Numbered from the stretch's first letter, positions 1 through 6,740 are shown. The stretch: DNA of 11,293 nt from Parvularcula sp964342585 (GCA_964342585.1 CAYFHK010000088.1:1-11293); one strand, 5' to 3'. Notes: a model not told the origin generated them from the letters alone. Translations and numbers: made by a program.

Positions 1-291
1 TTGCGCCAGCACCGTTGCCGTCGTCGTGCCGTCACCGGCGACGTCATTGGTTTTCGAGGCGACTTCTTTGATGAGCTGTGCGCCCATATTTTCGAACTTG
101 TCTTCAAGCTCGATTTCCTTCGCCACCGAAACGCCGTCCTTCGTGGTGCGCGGCGCACCGAAGGATTTCTCGATGACGACGTTGCGGCCTTTCGGGCCCA
201 AGGTCACCTTCACGGCGTTGGCGAGGATATCGACACCGCGGAGCATGCGCTCACGGGCATCGGCTTCGAAGCGAACTTCTTTAGCTGCCAT
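1..291 (-). CDS. groL: Chaperonin GroEL, N-terminal 97 residues (gene continues beyond left edge)
   Basis: This is the start of the 60-kDa chaperonin, which forms a double heptameric ring in the cytoplasm and folds client proteins with ATP and GroES. The visible part is the first half of the equatorial domain. It opens MAAKEVRFEADARERML and carries the conserved TLGPKGRNV segment near residue 35, GAPRTTKDGVSVAKE near 45-60, and the ATP-binding GDGTTTATVLA at the cut edge. The start at 291 has an AAGGAAG ribosome-binding site 8 bases upstream. About 450 of the family's roughly 545 residues lie outside the window. It follows groES by 54 bases in the same direction, so the two are almost certainly one operon read from the CIRCE-controlled promoter near 737-765. 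Identity is certain; which paralogue it is cannot be told. Confidence 0.98.
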   Translation of the reverse strand, partial: MAAKEVRFEADARERMLRGVDILANAVKVTLGPKGRNVVIEKSFGAPRTTKDGVSVAKEIELEDKFENMGAQLIKEVASKTNDVAGDGTTTATVLAQ

Positions 292-345
292 GTCTAATAC
301 TTCCTTGAATGATCAGTTGTTCAGTGAAAAAGCGATCCGTTCGGC

Positions 346-633
346 TCAGTCGAGAATGCCGAGGATGTCGCTTTCTTTCATGATCAGAAGGTCTTCACCG
401 TCGATCTTCACTTCGGTGCCCGACCATTTGCCGAACAGGATTTTATCGCCCTTTTGGACTTCCAAAGGCACGATCTCATTGTCGTCGCCGCGCGCGCCCG
501 AACCAACAGCGACGATTTCGCCTTGCTGCGGCTTTTCTTTGGCGGTGTCGGGAATGATGATCCCGCCGGCGGTTTTCGCATCCTCGTCGATCCGGCGCAC
601 CAGGACGCGGTCGTGAAGGGGTCTGAATGCCAT
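346..633 (-). CDS. groS: Co-chaperonin GroES, 95 aa
   Basis: GroES forms the heptameric lid of the GroEL chamber in the cytoplasm. The protein begins MAFRPLHDRVLVRRID and shows the family pattern throughout: the mobile-loop region around residues 17-32 (KTAGGIIIPDTAKEKP), EIVAVGSGAR near 39-48, the GDKILFGKWSGTEVKIDGE roof and barrel segment, and the terminal LLIMKESDILGIL. At 95 residues it is full length. An in-frame TTG at 648 would add five residues, but the ATG at 633 begins at the usual GroES N-terminus and has a TTGGAG ribosome-binding site about 9 bases upstream. It is first in the groES-groEL operon, transcribed leftward from the promoter and CIRCE element upstream. Regulation by HrcA is inferred from that element. 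Confidence 0.98.
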   Translation of the reverse strand: MAFRPLHDRVLVRRIDEDAKTAGGIIIPDTAKEKPQQGEIVAVGSGARGDDNEIVPLEVQKGDKILFGKWSGTEVKIDGEDLLIMKESDILGILD

Positions 634-702
634 CTGTGATGTCTCCAAGACGGTAGGGTTGATGTATGATACGTGTCGCCGCCGAGGGCAGGATCGTGCC
701 GG

Positions 703-729
703 TTAGCACTCTCCCTTATCGGCTGCTAA
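703..729 (-). promoter_or_regulatory. CIRCE operator (HrcA-binding inverted repeat) of groESL
   Basis: On the plus strand this reads TTAGCACTC, nine spacer bases, then GGCTGCTAA. The established CIRCE consensus is TTAGCACTC-N9-GAGTGCTAA, so one arm matches 9 of 9 and the other 7 of 9. It lies 70 bases upstream of the groES start and just downstream of the promoter, which is the normal place for the repressor HrcA to block groESL transcription. HrcA itself is not in the window. Confidence 0.93.
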
Positions 730-736
730 CACCGCG

Positions 737-765
737 GAGCTAGGCAGCCACGATGGGGGTGTCAA
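737..765 (-). promoter_or_regulatory. Probable housekeeping promoter of groESL
   Basis: Reading leftward, there is a perfect -35 hexamer TTGACA at 765-760, a 17-base spacer, and a weaker -10 candidate TAGCTC at 742-737, preceded by CC. The alphaproteobacterial housekeeping sigma factor tolerates poor -10 boxes. Transcription would begin near 730, at the edge of the CIRCE repeat, so bound HrcA would overlap the start site. The -35 box and spacing are seen directly; the function is inferred. Confidence 0.6.
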
Positions 766-880
766 GAAGGGGCGGCAGAGAAAAATGCGCTTGGAAACCC
801 GCATTCCGCATGGCGGCTCAACCTGGCTTCTATGACGAGGGTGGTATGTTCACCCTTCATGAACCGTGGGGGAGTTTCGC

Positions 881-1933
881 GTGAAATGGGTGAGCAGGCG
901 GTCTAGCCGACGAACGATGGCGTTACAGTCACTTAGCTCCCTTATCGGCAGATGGTGGGATCGCTTCATCTACGCCTCGGGCATCATCGGGCTTGGGGGC
1001 ATTGTGGAGGACCTGACGTGGTGGGCGCAAATGGCACAGAAGCTGTACGGTTTCTTGGGGCAGCATTGGGCCTCCATGCTGCCTTTGGCGTGTGCGGTTT
1101 TCGGGTATTTATCCGCGGCGCTTGATTGGTTCCAGGGACTATACCGACCGATCATCGACCTCATTCCTTTTCTCGCTGATCTCCCAGATGCTTGGAAAGA
1201 CTGGATTTTCGTTTTCTCGTTTTTTGCAATTGCCGCAGCCCGCACCGGGACAATCGTCGTCGTCGCTTACCTATTTTCATTTATCGTCTGGACACTGAAC
1301 CTGCCGGTCCTGCTGGCGCATCGCGTGGCACGGCTCACATTCTTCCTGTGCACGACAACACGGAATTTGTATTTTCCGGGTCAGAAAGGTTTCTTCCAGG
1401 TATTGGCAGCAGATCGCTTGCGCCGACAAATCAAGTATCAGAAAGGTCGTCGACGGAGGAAACTGAAGAGACTTCACGCTGATGCCGAGGAGACGGGATC
1501 GTCAGGACTCAACATCGACGGAAGTTCCATTCCGCATGGCATATTCGAGGGGAATGAAGCGGACTACGAAAAGTGGAAGACGGAGGACCTTAAACGGATA
1601 ACAGCGCGGATAGATCACGATGGAAAGAGGTTGGCCGCTATGCGTGCTTCGAACGGTGCGGCTTTTGAGCGAAGCTTGATGGCGATGCAAAATGCCCCCG
1701 ACCCCGATTGGGAACCGTCCTTATACCTCGACACCGACGAATTGCGGCGTGGACAAATGCGTGCATTAAGATTAGGCGTGATCACAACATGTATCGCCGC
1801 TAGCCTCGTGATCGTCGACGTCGTGTTGAAACGCACTCTCGACTGGTCAGCAAATATCGACCCAACGTGCGCTCCACGTCCCGCCGTGATGCCCACATCG
1901 ACCGGCCAAGAAGCGCCGTGGGGACAGAAATAG
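881..1933 (+). CDS. Unrecognised multi-pass membrane protein, 350 aa
   Basis: I do not recognise this family. The protein has a short basic N-terminus and hydrophobic segments at about residues 63-83 and 108-145. The second is long enough for two helices, with an Arg at 121. A very basic stretch follows at 180-198, including RRRRKLKR. A charged, probably cytoplasmic region spans roughly 200-295, and a last hydrophobic segment lies at 297-317, followed by a Pro-rich tail. The start is taken as GTG at 881, because GGGGGAG at 868-874 lies 6 bases upstream. A GTG at 866 would place that same site inside the gene, and the ATG at 917 has no ribosome-binding site. Three sampled 60-base lines within the gene are 50-52% GC, against 62-67% in sampled lines of the GH13, SDR, MDR and phaB genes, which suggests later acquisition. 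It is divergent from groESL and convergent with the GH13 gene, so probably transcribed alone. Confidence 0.75.
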   Translation: MKWVSRRSSRRTMALQSLSSLIGRWWDRFIYASGIIGLGGIVEDLTWWAQMAQKLYGFLGQHWASMLPLACAVFGYLSAALDWFQGLYRPIIDLIPFLADLPDAWKDWIFVFSFFAIAAARTGTIVVVAYLFSFIVWTLNLPVLLAHRVARLTFFLCTTTRNLYFPGQKGFFQVLAADRLRRQIKYQKGRRRRKLKRLHADAEETGSSGLNIDGSSIPHGIFEGNEADYEKWKTEDLKRITARIDHDGKRLAAMRASNGAAFERSLMAMQNAPDPDWEPSLYLDTDELRRGQMRALRLGVITTCIAASLVIVDVVLKRTLDWSANIDPTCAPRPAVMPTSTGQEAPWGQK

Positions 1934-2049
1934 GAGAGCCTCTCCCACAACTTTGGGGTAGCGAGGCACCGGGAAAGACTGAGCCGCAAGAATGTGTTGC
2001 CGAGCTGTCTCACGAACATCCGTGCAAGGCACTTTGAGAGCTGTCAATC

Positions 2050-3633
2050 TCAACCGATACGCCCCACCAACGCGCCATGGGGCGGCAGATAGAGCGTGTC
2101 GCCATTCACGACGCCGCCCAAATCAATCGGTAGGATCTCTGAAAAGGTGGGCGCTGTGGTGACGACCGGCGCATCAGAGAGATTGAAGAAACAGCGCAGA
2201 TGATCCTCCCCCAACTGACGATCAAAGACGAGCAGCGGTTCTGGGGCATCTTGGAAATGTAGCGTCCCCTTCACCAGGGTCGGCGTTCCTTTCCGCTGGC
2301 GCAAAAGCGCCCGGCAAAAATTTAGCGTCGAGAAAGCATCTTCTTCTTGATGGTCAACCGCCAGGGGCAGATGCGCCTCATCCACCGGCAACCACGGCGT
2401 GCCGAGGGTGAATTGGCCGTGATGCGCCGCGCCGATCCACGGGATGGGCGTGCGCGCCCCATCGCGCCCCAAATTGTTTGGCCAAAAACGGATCGCCTCT
2501 GGGTCTTGCAAATCTTCAAACGCCACATTGGCCTGGGGCAGACCAAGTTCATCGCCTTGATACAAAAAAACCGTGCCGCGCAAACAGGTCAGCAGCATAA
2601 GGAGTTGTTTTGCAAAGGCTTGGGTTGGCTCTGCCCCACCCCATCTTGTCACTGCGCGGACGACATCGTGATTCGAGAACGCCCAAGATGGCCATGCCTC
2701 CGCCCGCTGCCACTGCTCAAGTTCTTCTCGGATCAGCGATGGCGTCAAAGTTTCCGAACGGAGAAATTGGAAGTTATACGCCGTATGCAACCTATTCTCG
2801 CCCAAAGTGTACTCGACCGCCCGGGTCGTCGGGTTTGAGCTGTCGATCTCCGCCACGCACATCCTGTCGGGATATTGATCGAGCAGAGCGCGAAACTCTT
2901 CAACGAAAACAAGCGTCTCCGGTCGCGACCGGTCATAGAGATGGCGCTGGAATTGGGCCGGGCGCACATGCCCAATCGTGCCGATTGGCGGGTTATCGCG
3001 CAGCTCGACATCGTGATAGTAGTAATTGGCGACATCGAGCCGAAAACCGTCCACGCCGCGGTCGAGCCAAAAACGCGCGACGTCCAATACCTCTCTGTGC
3101 ACGGCGGGGTTATTGAAATTGAGATCTGGCTGTTCTGCGAGAAAACTATGCAAATAATACTGCCTGCGCTGGGTATCCCATCGCCAGGCGGGCCCACCGA
3201 AGACGGAAAGCCAATTGTTCGGCGGCGTGCCATCGGGTTTAGGATCGGCCCACGTGTACCAATCCGCCATCGGCCCGTAGCGCGACTCGCGACTCTCTTT
3301 GAACCATGGATGCTGGTCAGAGGTGTGCGAATAAACCTGATCGATGATGACCTTCAGGCCAACGTCATGCGCCTTTTCAAGCAGCGTATCGAAATCCCTC
3401 AGCGTGCCGAAAATCGGATCGACATCACGATAATCCGCGACGTCGTAGCCGAAATCCTTCATCGGCGAGGTAAAAAACGGCGACAGCCAGATGCCGTCCA
3501 CCCCCAAATCGGCGATATATTCGAGCTTCTGCGTAACGCCGGGCAGGTCGCCAATGCCCGTGCCGGTCATATCGAAAAAGCTGCGCGGGTAGATCTGATA
3601 GATTACCGCGCCACGCCACCAATCAGCCGTCAT
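2050..3633 (-). CDS. GH13 family alpha-glucosidase, 527 aa
   Basis: This is a retaining alpha-glucosidase of the alpha-amylase superfamily, most like the GH13_23 group that splits maltose, sucrose or similar small alpha-glucosides. It opens with the (beta/alpha)8-barrel signature WWRGAVIYQIYPRSF. Region I is DQVYSHTSDQHPWF at 98-111. The nucleophile is Asp200 in GFRLDVAN, the acid/base is Glu262 in CVAEID, and the transition-state Asp323 lies in FSNHD. GGPAWRWD at 146-153 and the GDELGLPQ loop at 360-367 also fit. All catalytic residues are present and the length is typical. There is no signal peptide, so the enzyme should be cytoplasmic and act on imported sugar. The start at 3633 has AGGAGAG about 8 bases upstream. 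It is the last gene of the minus cluster, 30 bases after the aminotransferase-fold gene. No sugar transporter or regulator is nearby. The exact substrate is not readable. Confidence 0.93.
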   Translation of the reverse strand: MTADWWRGAVIYQIYPRSFFDMTGTGIGDLPGVTQKLEYIADLGVDGIWLSPFFTSPMKDFGYDVADYRDVDPIFGTLRDFDTLLEKAHDVGLKVIIDQVYSHTSDQHPWFKESRESRYGPMADWYTWADPKPDGTPPNNWLSVFGGPAWRWDTQRRQYYLHSFLAEQPDLNFNNPAVHREVLDVARFWLDRGVDGFRLDVANYYYHDVELRDNPPIGTIGHVRPAQFQRHLYDRSRPETLVFVEEFRALLDQYPDRMCVAEIDSSNPTTRAVEYTLGENRLHTAYNFQFLRSETLTPSLIREELEQWQRAEAWPSWAFSNHDVVRAVTRWGGAEPTQAFAKQLLMLLTCLRGTVFLYQGDELGLPQANVAFEDLQDPEAIRFWPNNLGRDGARTPIPWIGAAHHGQFTLGTPWLPVDEAHLPLAVDHQEEDAFSTLNFCRALLRQRKGTPTLVKGTLHFQDAPEPLLVFDRQLGEDHLRCFFNLSDAPVVTTAPTFSEILPIDLGGVVNGDTLYLPPHGALVGRIG

Positions 3634-3663
3634 TCTACTCGCTCTCCTGGGGCGCCCGAACGT

Positions 3664-4941
3664 TTAAGCCCAGGCCGCGATCGCTACGGCGGCGCGCTCG
3701 ATCTCCGCCTCATGATGATAGATATGCGGGCACAGCCGCAGGCCGACGGGCCGCGCCGATCCCGCCACCTTATAGGTTTTGTAAGCATCAGCTTGCGCTT
3801 CTGCCGGCGTCCCCTGTGTCAGCTTCGTGATGACCACCCCAAACCGCAGATCGGGCACGAGGGGTGTCACGAATTCAGCGCCCGGCGAAAGGCGCTTAAT
3901 CTCTTCCATTAGCATGGTCGACAATGCTCGCACGCGCGCTTCTGCCCTGGCGGGGCCAACGGCGTTGTGAAATGCAACCGCCGCGCCAAGTGCATCCACG
4001 GCACCGTCATCGCGCTGGCCCAATTGTTCGAACTTCCGTGCGCCCTCAATGCCGTCCGCTAAGGGATAACTCACAATCAATGGGCTCAGCTTTTCCTGCA
4101 AATCCCGCCGCACATAGGCAAAGCCTGCCTCACGCGGGCCCGTGAGCCATTTTTGCCCGCTGGTGGTCAAGAAATCACAGCCAATCTCGTTAACGTCAAT
4201 ATTCAGGGCACCGACCGTTTGAGCGCCGTCGACAAGGCTGACCGCGCCCACATCTTTGGCCATTGCGCACAGCGCCCTAGCCGGCAGCGCCGTGCCCGAC
4301 GCATTGGAGACATGGCTGAAGGCCACGACTTTGGTTTTGGGCGTGATCGCCCGTTCAAACGGCGCCAAGAGATCCGCCACTGTCTCCGGCTGTTCAGGGG
4401 TGTCGACCTTGATCACTTTGAAGCCGTCTCTGGCCGCGCGAACCTCCCACGACAAATTGTTCGACCGGTGATTCTCCGACCAAAGGACCACTTCGTCGCC
4501 AGGCCCAAGCGGCAGGCCCTGAACGATGAGGTTGTTCCCCTCCGACGTATTTCGCGTGAGCGCAATTTCATCCGCCTCAGCACCGATCAGCGCGGCGATG
4601 GCTTGGCGCGTTTCCTCGTGACGAGCCTCATATTTGGCGCGGTTCTCGAAGGAAGGGTCAGCGTCGATACTGGCAGAAGCTTCGGCTTGCGCCATTTTCG
4701 CCGCGGCGCATGGCGGCGCCATATTCGCCGCATTCATATGGGCAACACTGAGCGCGTGGCTGAATTCAGTTCGCACCCGGCGCCACACGAGGTCGCCGCT
4801 CTCAGCTTCGATCGCCGCGTTCTTCGAAAGCGCCGACTTCTGGGTGCCAAGCGGCACGGCCCCGGCGGCACATCCCGCCAGCGGCAAGCTGCCCAACAGC
4901 ACTGCGCGTCGCGTGCTCGTCAAAGTAAATTGTCCCGCCAT
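3664..4941 (-). CDS. Tat-exported lipoprotein of the class V aminotransferase fold (PLP enzyme; isopenicillin N epimerase/PvdN-like), 425 aa
   Basis: This is a PLP-dependent fold-type I enzyme with an export signal. The N-terminus has a twin-arginine motif (STRRAVL, Arg11-Arg12), a hydrophobic stretch, and a lipobox LAGC ending at Cys24. It is therefore predicted to cross the membrane folded by the Tat route and be lipid-anchored facing the periplasm. The catalytic body follows: TRNTSEGNN at 129-137, FSHVSNASG at 208-216, the cofactor-binding VDGAQ at 237-241, the PLP lysine Lys264 in SGQKW, and a C-terminal GLRLCPHIYH at 400-409 whose Arg fits the substrate-carboxylate site. The known exported member PvdN of fluorescent pseudomonads modifies pyoverdine in the periplasm; the sequence does not show the same substrate here. 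The start at 4941 has GAGGAG 7 bases upstream, and that site lies inside a perfect hairpin. It follows the SDR gene by 83 bases. Neither substrate nor reaction (aminotransferase, epimerase or lyase) can be assigned. Confidence 0.88.
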   Translation of the reverse strand: MAGQFTLTSTRRAVLLGSLPLAGCAAGAVPLGTQKSALSKNAAIEAESGDLVWRRVRTEFSHALSVAHMNAANMAPPCAAAKMAQAEASASIDADPSFENRAKYEARHEETRQAIAALIGAEADEIALTRNTSEGNNLIVQGLPLGPGDEVVLWSENHRSNNLSWEVRAARDGFKVIKVDTPEQPETVADLLAPFERAITPKTKVVAFSHVSNASGTALPARALCAMAKDVGAVSLVDGAQTVGALNIDVNEIGCDFLTTSGQKWLTGPREAGFAYVRRDLQEKLSPLIVSYPLADGIEGARKFEQLGQRDDGAVDALGAAVAFHNAVGPARAEARVRALSTMLMEEIKRLSPGAEFVTPLVPDLRFGVVITKLTQGTPAEAQADAYKTYKVAGSARPVGLRLCPHIYHHEAEIERAAVAIAAWA

Positions 4942-4946
4942 ATCCC

Positions 4947-4972
4947 GCTCCTCTCGCTCTTGCGAGAGGAGC
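4947..4972 (-). promoter_or_regulatory. Perfect hairpin enclosing the ribosome-binding site of the Tat-aminotransferase gene
   Basis: Plus-strand arms GCTCCTCTCGC (4947-4957) and GCGAGAGGAGC (4962-4972) are exact 11-bp complements around a 4-base loop. In the leftward mRNA the 3' arm contains GAGGAG, the Shine-Dalgarno sequence of the gene starting at 4941. The stem ends 5 bases before the ATG. Folding would hide the ribosome-binding site. There is no U-run after the stem, so it is not an ordinary terminator. The structure is seen; the regulatory role is inferred. Confidence 0.7.
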
Positions 4973-5024
4973 CTAACGACGGATCGGCGAAGAGAACAAG
5001 AGTGCTGGCGTCTGTTCTTGGCGA

Positions 5025-5837
5025 TTAACCGATACGGGTGCCCATACCGCCATCCACCGGCAAGAGAACGCCAGTGATGAACTTCGCTTCATCAGAGGCG
5101 AGGAATAGTGCGGCGTAAGCGGTATCCCTTGCAGTCCCCATTTTGCCGCCAAGCGGCACCCGCGCATCGCGCTCGGCTTTCACCTCCTCGCGGGGGCGGC
5201 CTTGCGATTTGGCGATGCCATCAACCGCCATGGGCGTATCCATCAGCCCGGGGAGGATGGCATTGCAGCGAATGCCGCGCTTTGCCTTCGCCTGCGCGAG
5301 GGAAATCGTCAGCCGGTTCATCGCAGCTTTCGACACTTCGTAAGCGGCCTGAAATCCGCCTGCGAGGGAGGCCAGCGAGGAGATATTCACGATGCTGCCG
5401 CCGCCTTGCGCCTGCATCAACGGGACCACGCCTCGAATGGTCCGCCACGCGCCTTTGAGATTCACATCTAAGATGAGGTCGAACGCATCTTCGGAAAGCT
5501 TGTCTGCGGGGCCATCACCGCGCCCGCCAATGCCGACATTGTTGATCAGAATATCGATTTTTCCATAGGAGGCGTGCGCGCGCTCCACCATGTCATCGCA
5601 GGCGGCACCATCGGTGATGTCGCAGGCGAGCGCTGTTGCCGTGCCGCCGGCATCGCGAATGGCCGCAGCGGTTTCCTCCGCCCGCGCCATATCACGGTCG
5701 ACGCACACAACCCGCGCCCCCGCCTCAGCAAATAGGCAAGAAATGGCGCGACCGTTCCCAACGGTCGGCCCGGGTGTTTGGCCTGCCCCCACCACCAAGG
5801 CCACCTTATCCGCCAAACGTTTTTGAACGGCGCTCAT
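5025..5837 (-). CDS. Short-chain dehydrogenase/reductase (SDR), 270 aa
   Basis: This is a classical SDR oxidoreductase that interconverts an alcohol and a ketone with a nicotinamide cofactor. Its Rossmann fold starts KVALVVGAG. The glycine-rich loop is longer than usual: Gly17 is followed by nine residues before GNG at 27-29, about six more than the canonical TGxxxGxG. Asp47 ends the second strand (VCVDRD), which favours NAD over NADP. NNVG lies at 99-102. Ser153, Tyr166 and Lys170 (YEVSK) form the catalytic set, and the sequence ends with the usual FITGVLLPVDGG. Length is normal and there is no export signal. Its ATG overlaps the stop of the preceding gene by four bases (ATGA), so translation is probably coupled. 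It is the second gene of the minus cluster. The substrate is unknown, and annotation as a 3-oxoacyl reductase would be unsafe. Confidence 0.92.
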   Translation of the reverse strand: MSAVQKRLADKVALVVGAGQTPGPTVGNGRAISCLFAEAGARVVCVDRDMARAEETAAAIRDAGGTATALACDITDGAACDDMVERAHASYGKIDILINNVGIGGRGDGPADKLSEDAFDLILDVNLKGAWRTIRGVVPLMQAQGGGSIVNISSLASLAGGFQAAYEVSKAAMNRLTISLAQAKAKRGIRCNAILPGLMDTPMAVDGIAKSQGRPREEVKAERDARVPLGGKMGTARDTAYAALFLASDEAKFITGVLLPVDGGMGTRIG

Positions 5838-6397
5838 GCCCGCAGATCGGGGTCAATCTCGCCCCCCTCCTCGATTTGGACGCCCACACTGTTCAAGAAC
5901 ATTGAAACTTGCGTGTACTGACCAGTCGTGAAGATCAGATCCATCTTTTGCTTCTCCGTCAAGAAGGAGAGCGCCTGCCACGTCTCATCACTGATGAAGT
6001 GATTGCTGACAAGTTCATCAACGGCGCGCAGCATGGCGGCATCGCGATCGGACCACGCCGGATCATCCGGCCCGCTTTTGATTTGCGCGATTTCCGCGTC
6101 GGTGAGGCCAACCTCGAGCCCGATGCGGGTATGCTGCGCCCATTCATATCCGGACTTACAGGCATACCCTGTACGGAGAATAATAAGCTCACGATCGCGC
6201 GGGGCCAGGTCGTTGTGGGCCGACATGATGTAGCCGCCCCAAAACCCAAAACGCTTCAGCGCTTTGGGTGCGCGCACAAAGGTTCTGAAAATATTCAGCA
6301 CCCGCCCGCCACGGTCATAGGTCGACAAAATTTCCTTCTGATCGTCGTTCAACTCATCATCGCGCAATGGCGACAAGCGCGGGGCTTTCAGGCGCAT
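5834..6397 (-). CDS. Carboxymuconolactone decarboxylase-like (AhpD-fold) protein, 187 aa
   Basis: This is a small all-helical protein of the CMD/AhpD superfamily, whose members include decarboxylases in aromatic ring cleavage and thiol peroxidase partners. The core reads RDRELIILRTGYACKSGYEWAQH: Glu70, Cys80, Tyr84-Glu85-Trp86 and His89. AhpD's redox pair needs CxxC before the His, and the second Cys is absent (CKSG), so AhpD-type disulfide chemistry is unlikely. The CxxxYEWxxH form is common in uncharacterised CMD proteins. The start is taken as ATG at 6397, with GGAGG 5 bases upstream. An ATG at 6409 (four more residues) also has a fair site, while the ATG at 6463 has none. It is first in the minus cluster and overlaps the SDR by four bases, which suggests the two share a pathway. 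The substrate is not known. Confidence 0.87.
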   Translation of the reverse strand: MRLKAPRLSPLRDDELNDDQKEILSTYDRGGRVLNIFRTFVRAPKALKRFGFWGGYIMSAHNDLAPRDRELIILRTGYACKSGYEWAQHTRIGLEVGLTDAEIAQIKSGPDDPAWSDRDAAMLRAVDELVSNHFISDETWQALSFLTEKQKMDLIFTTGQYTQVSMFLNSVGVQIEEGGEIDPDLRA

Positions 6398-6558
6398 GGT
6401 TCCCTCCATTTTCGCTCCATTCCTTATTCGCAGGAGCCATTTCGACGATAGGGTATGGCGCATGACACGATCTGGCTAGGAAAAACATCGTCGGTGGAGG
6501 AAACCTTTTCACGCAGCCGGGCGTTCAACCTGCGATACAATCACAGAGGTGAACGACC
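6398..6558. other. Divergent intergenic region between the minus cluster and the small lipoprotein gene
   Basis: This 161-base gap must hold the promoters of the leftward four-gene cluster and the rightward lipoprotein gene. On the plus strand a good -10 box, TACAAT at 6536-6541, lies just before the lipoprotein ribosome-binding site, but no -35 box sits at 16-18 bases. For the leftward genes I see no convincing promoter. It also contains the first copy of the 15-base direct repeat. Confidence 0.4.
6506..6520 (+). repeat. 15-base direct repeat, copy 1
   Basis: TTTTCACGCAGCCGG occurs here and again at 6756-6770, exactly 250 bases apart, in the same orientation. The two copies bracket the 57-residue lipoprotein gene. 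Flanking bases differ. Confidence 0.8.
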
Positions 6559-6732
6559 ATGAAAAAGCTTTTCCTCGGACTCTTTCTCCTTGCCGGCGCA
6601 ACACCGCTCAGCGGCTGCGCCCTCGGTCTGGCCGCAGGTGCCGGATATGTCGCCCATGACGAAGCGACAGAAAACGATGGGAACTTTGACCCGCTTGAAG
6701 AAGTGCGCGGCGTCGAAGACGGGAAGAACTAA
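6559..6732 (+). CDS. Small predicted lipoprotein, 57 aa
   Basis: A short gene encodes MKKLFLGLFLLAGATPLSGC followed by a 37-residue mature part. The signal peptide is textbook: two lysines, a hydrophobic core, and the lipobox LSGC with Cys20 as the lipidation site. The mature protein starts with a small Gly/Ala-rich segment to about residue 32, then an acidic, soluble tail rich in Asp and Glu, including NFDPLEEVRG. Size and layout recall entericidin-like or other tiny envelope lipoproteins, but I see no specific match and assign no function. The ATG at 6559 has GAGGTG about 7 bases upstream, and the reading frame closes with TAA at 6730-6732. An acidic residue is not directly after the Cys, so outer-membrane sorting by the Lol system is plausible. 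It lies 96 bases before the MDR oxidoreductase gene on the same strand. Confidence 0.8.
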   Translation: MKKLFLGLFLLAGATPLSGCALGLAAGAGYVAHDEATENDGNFDPLEEVRGVEDGKN

Positions 6733-6740
6733 GCCTCACC

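Noticed and set aside
838..856. Small inverted repeat AGGGTG/CACCCT upstream of the membrane protein gene
   Set aside because: Six-base arms with a 7-base loop are weak, and no promoter elements support an operator reading.
859..906. Short open frame from the ATG at 859 ahead of the membrane protein
   Set aside because: It ends after 15 codons, lacks a good ribosome-binding site and overlaps the better-supported GTG start at 881.
1933..2049. Possible bidirectional terminator between the convergent membrane protein and GH13 genes
   Set aside because: Only 4-5-bp stems (for example GGAGAGCCTCTCC at 1933-1945), with no T-runs after them.
2875..3912. A 345-codon open frame on the plus strand opposite the GH13 and aminotransferase genes
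   Set aside because: It is antisense to two genes with complete catalytic motifs and its translation has no recognisable domain, so it is a GC-driven shadow frame.
4153..5028. A 291-codon plus-strand open frame
   Set aside because: It lies wholly opposite the PLP-enzyme gene and its leader; low-complexity Arg-rich translation, no domain.
5834..6463. Longer 209-residue start for the CMD-like protein at 6463
   Set aside because: No ribosome-binding site at 6463 and the extra N-terminus is basic and unlike the family; 6397 or 6409 fit better.
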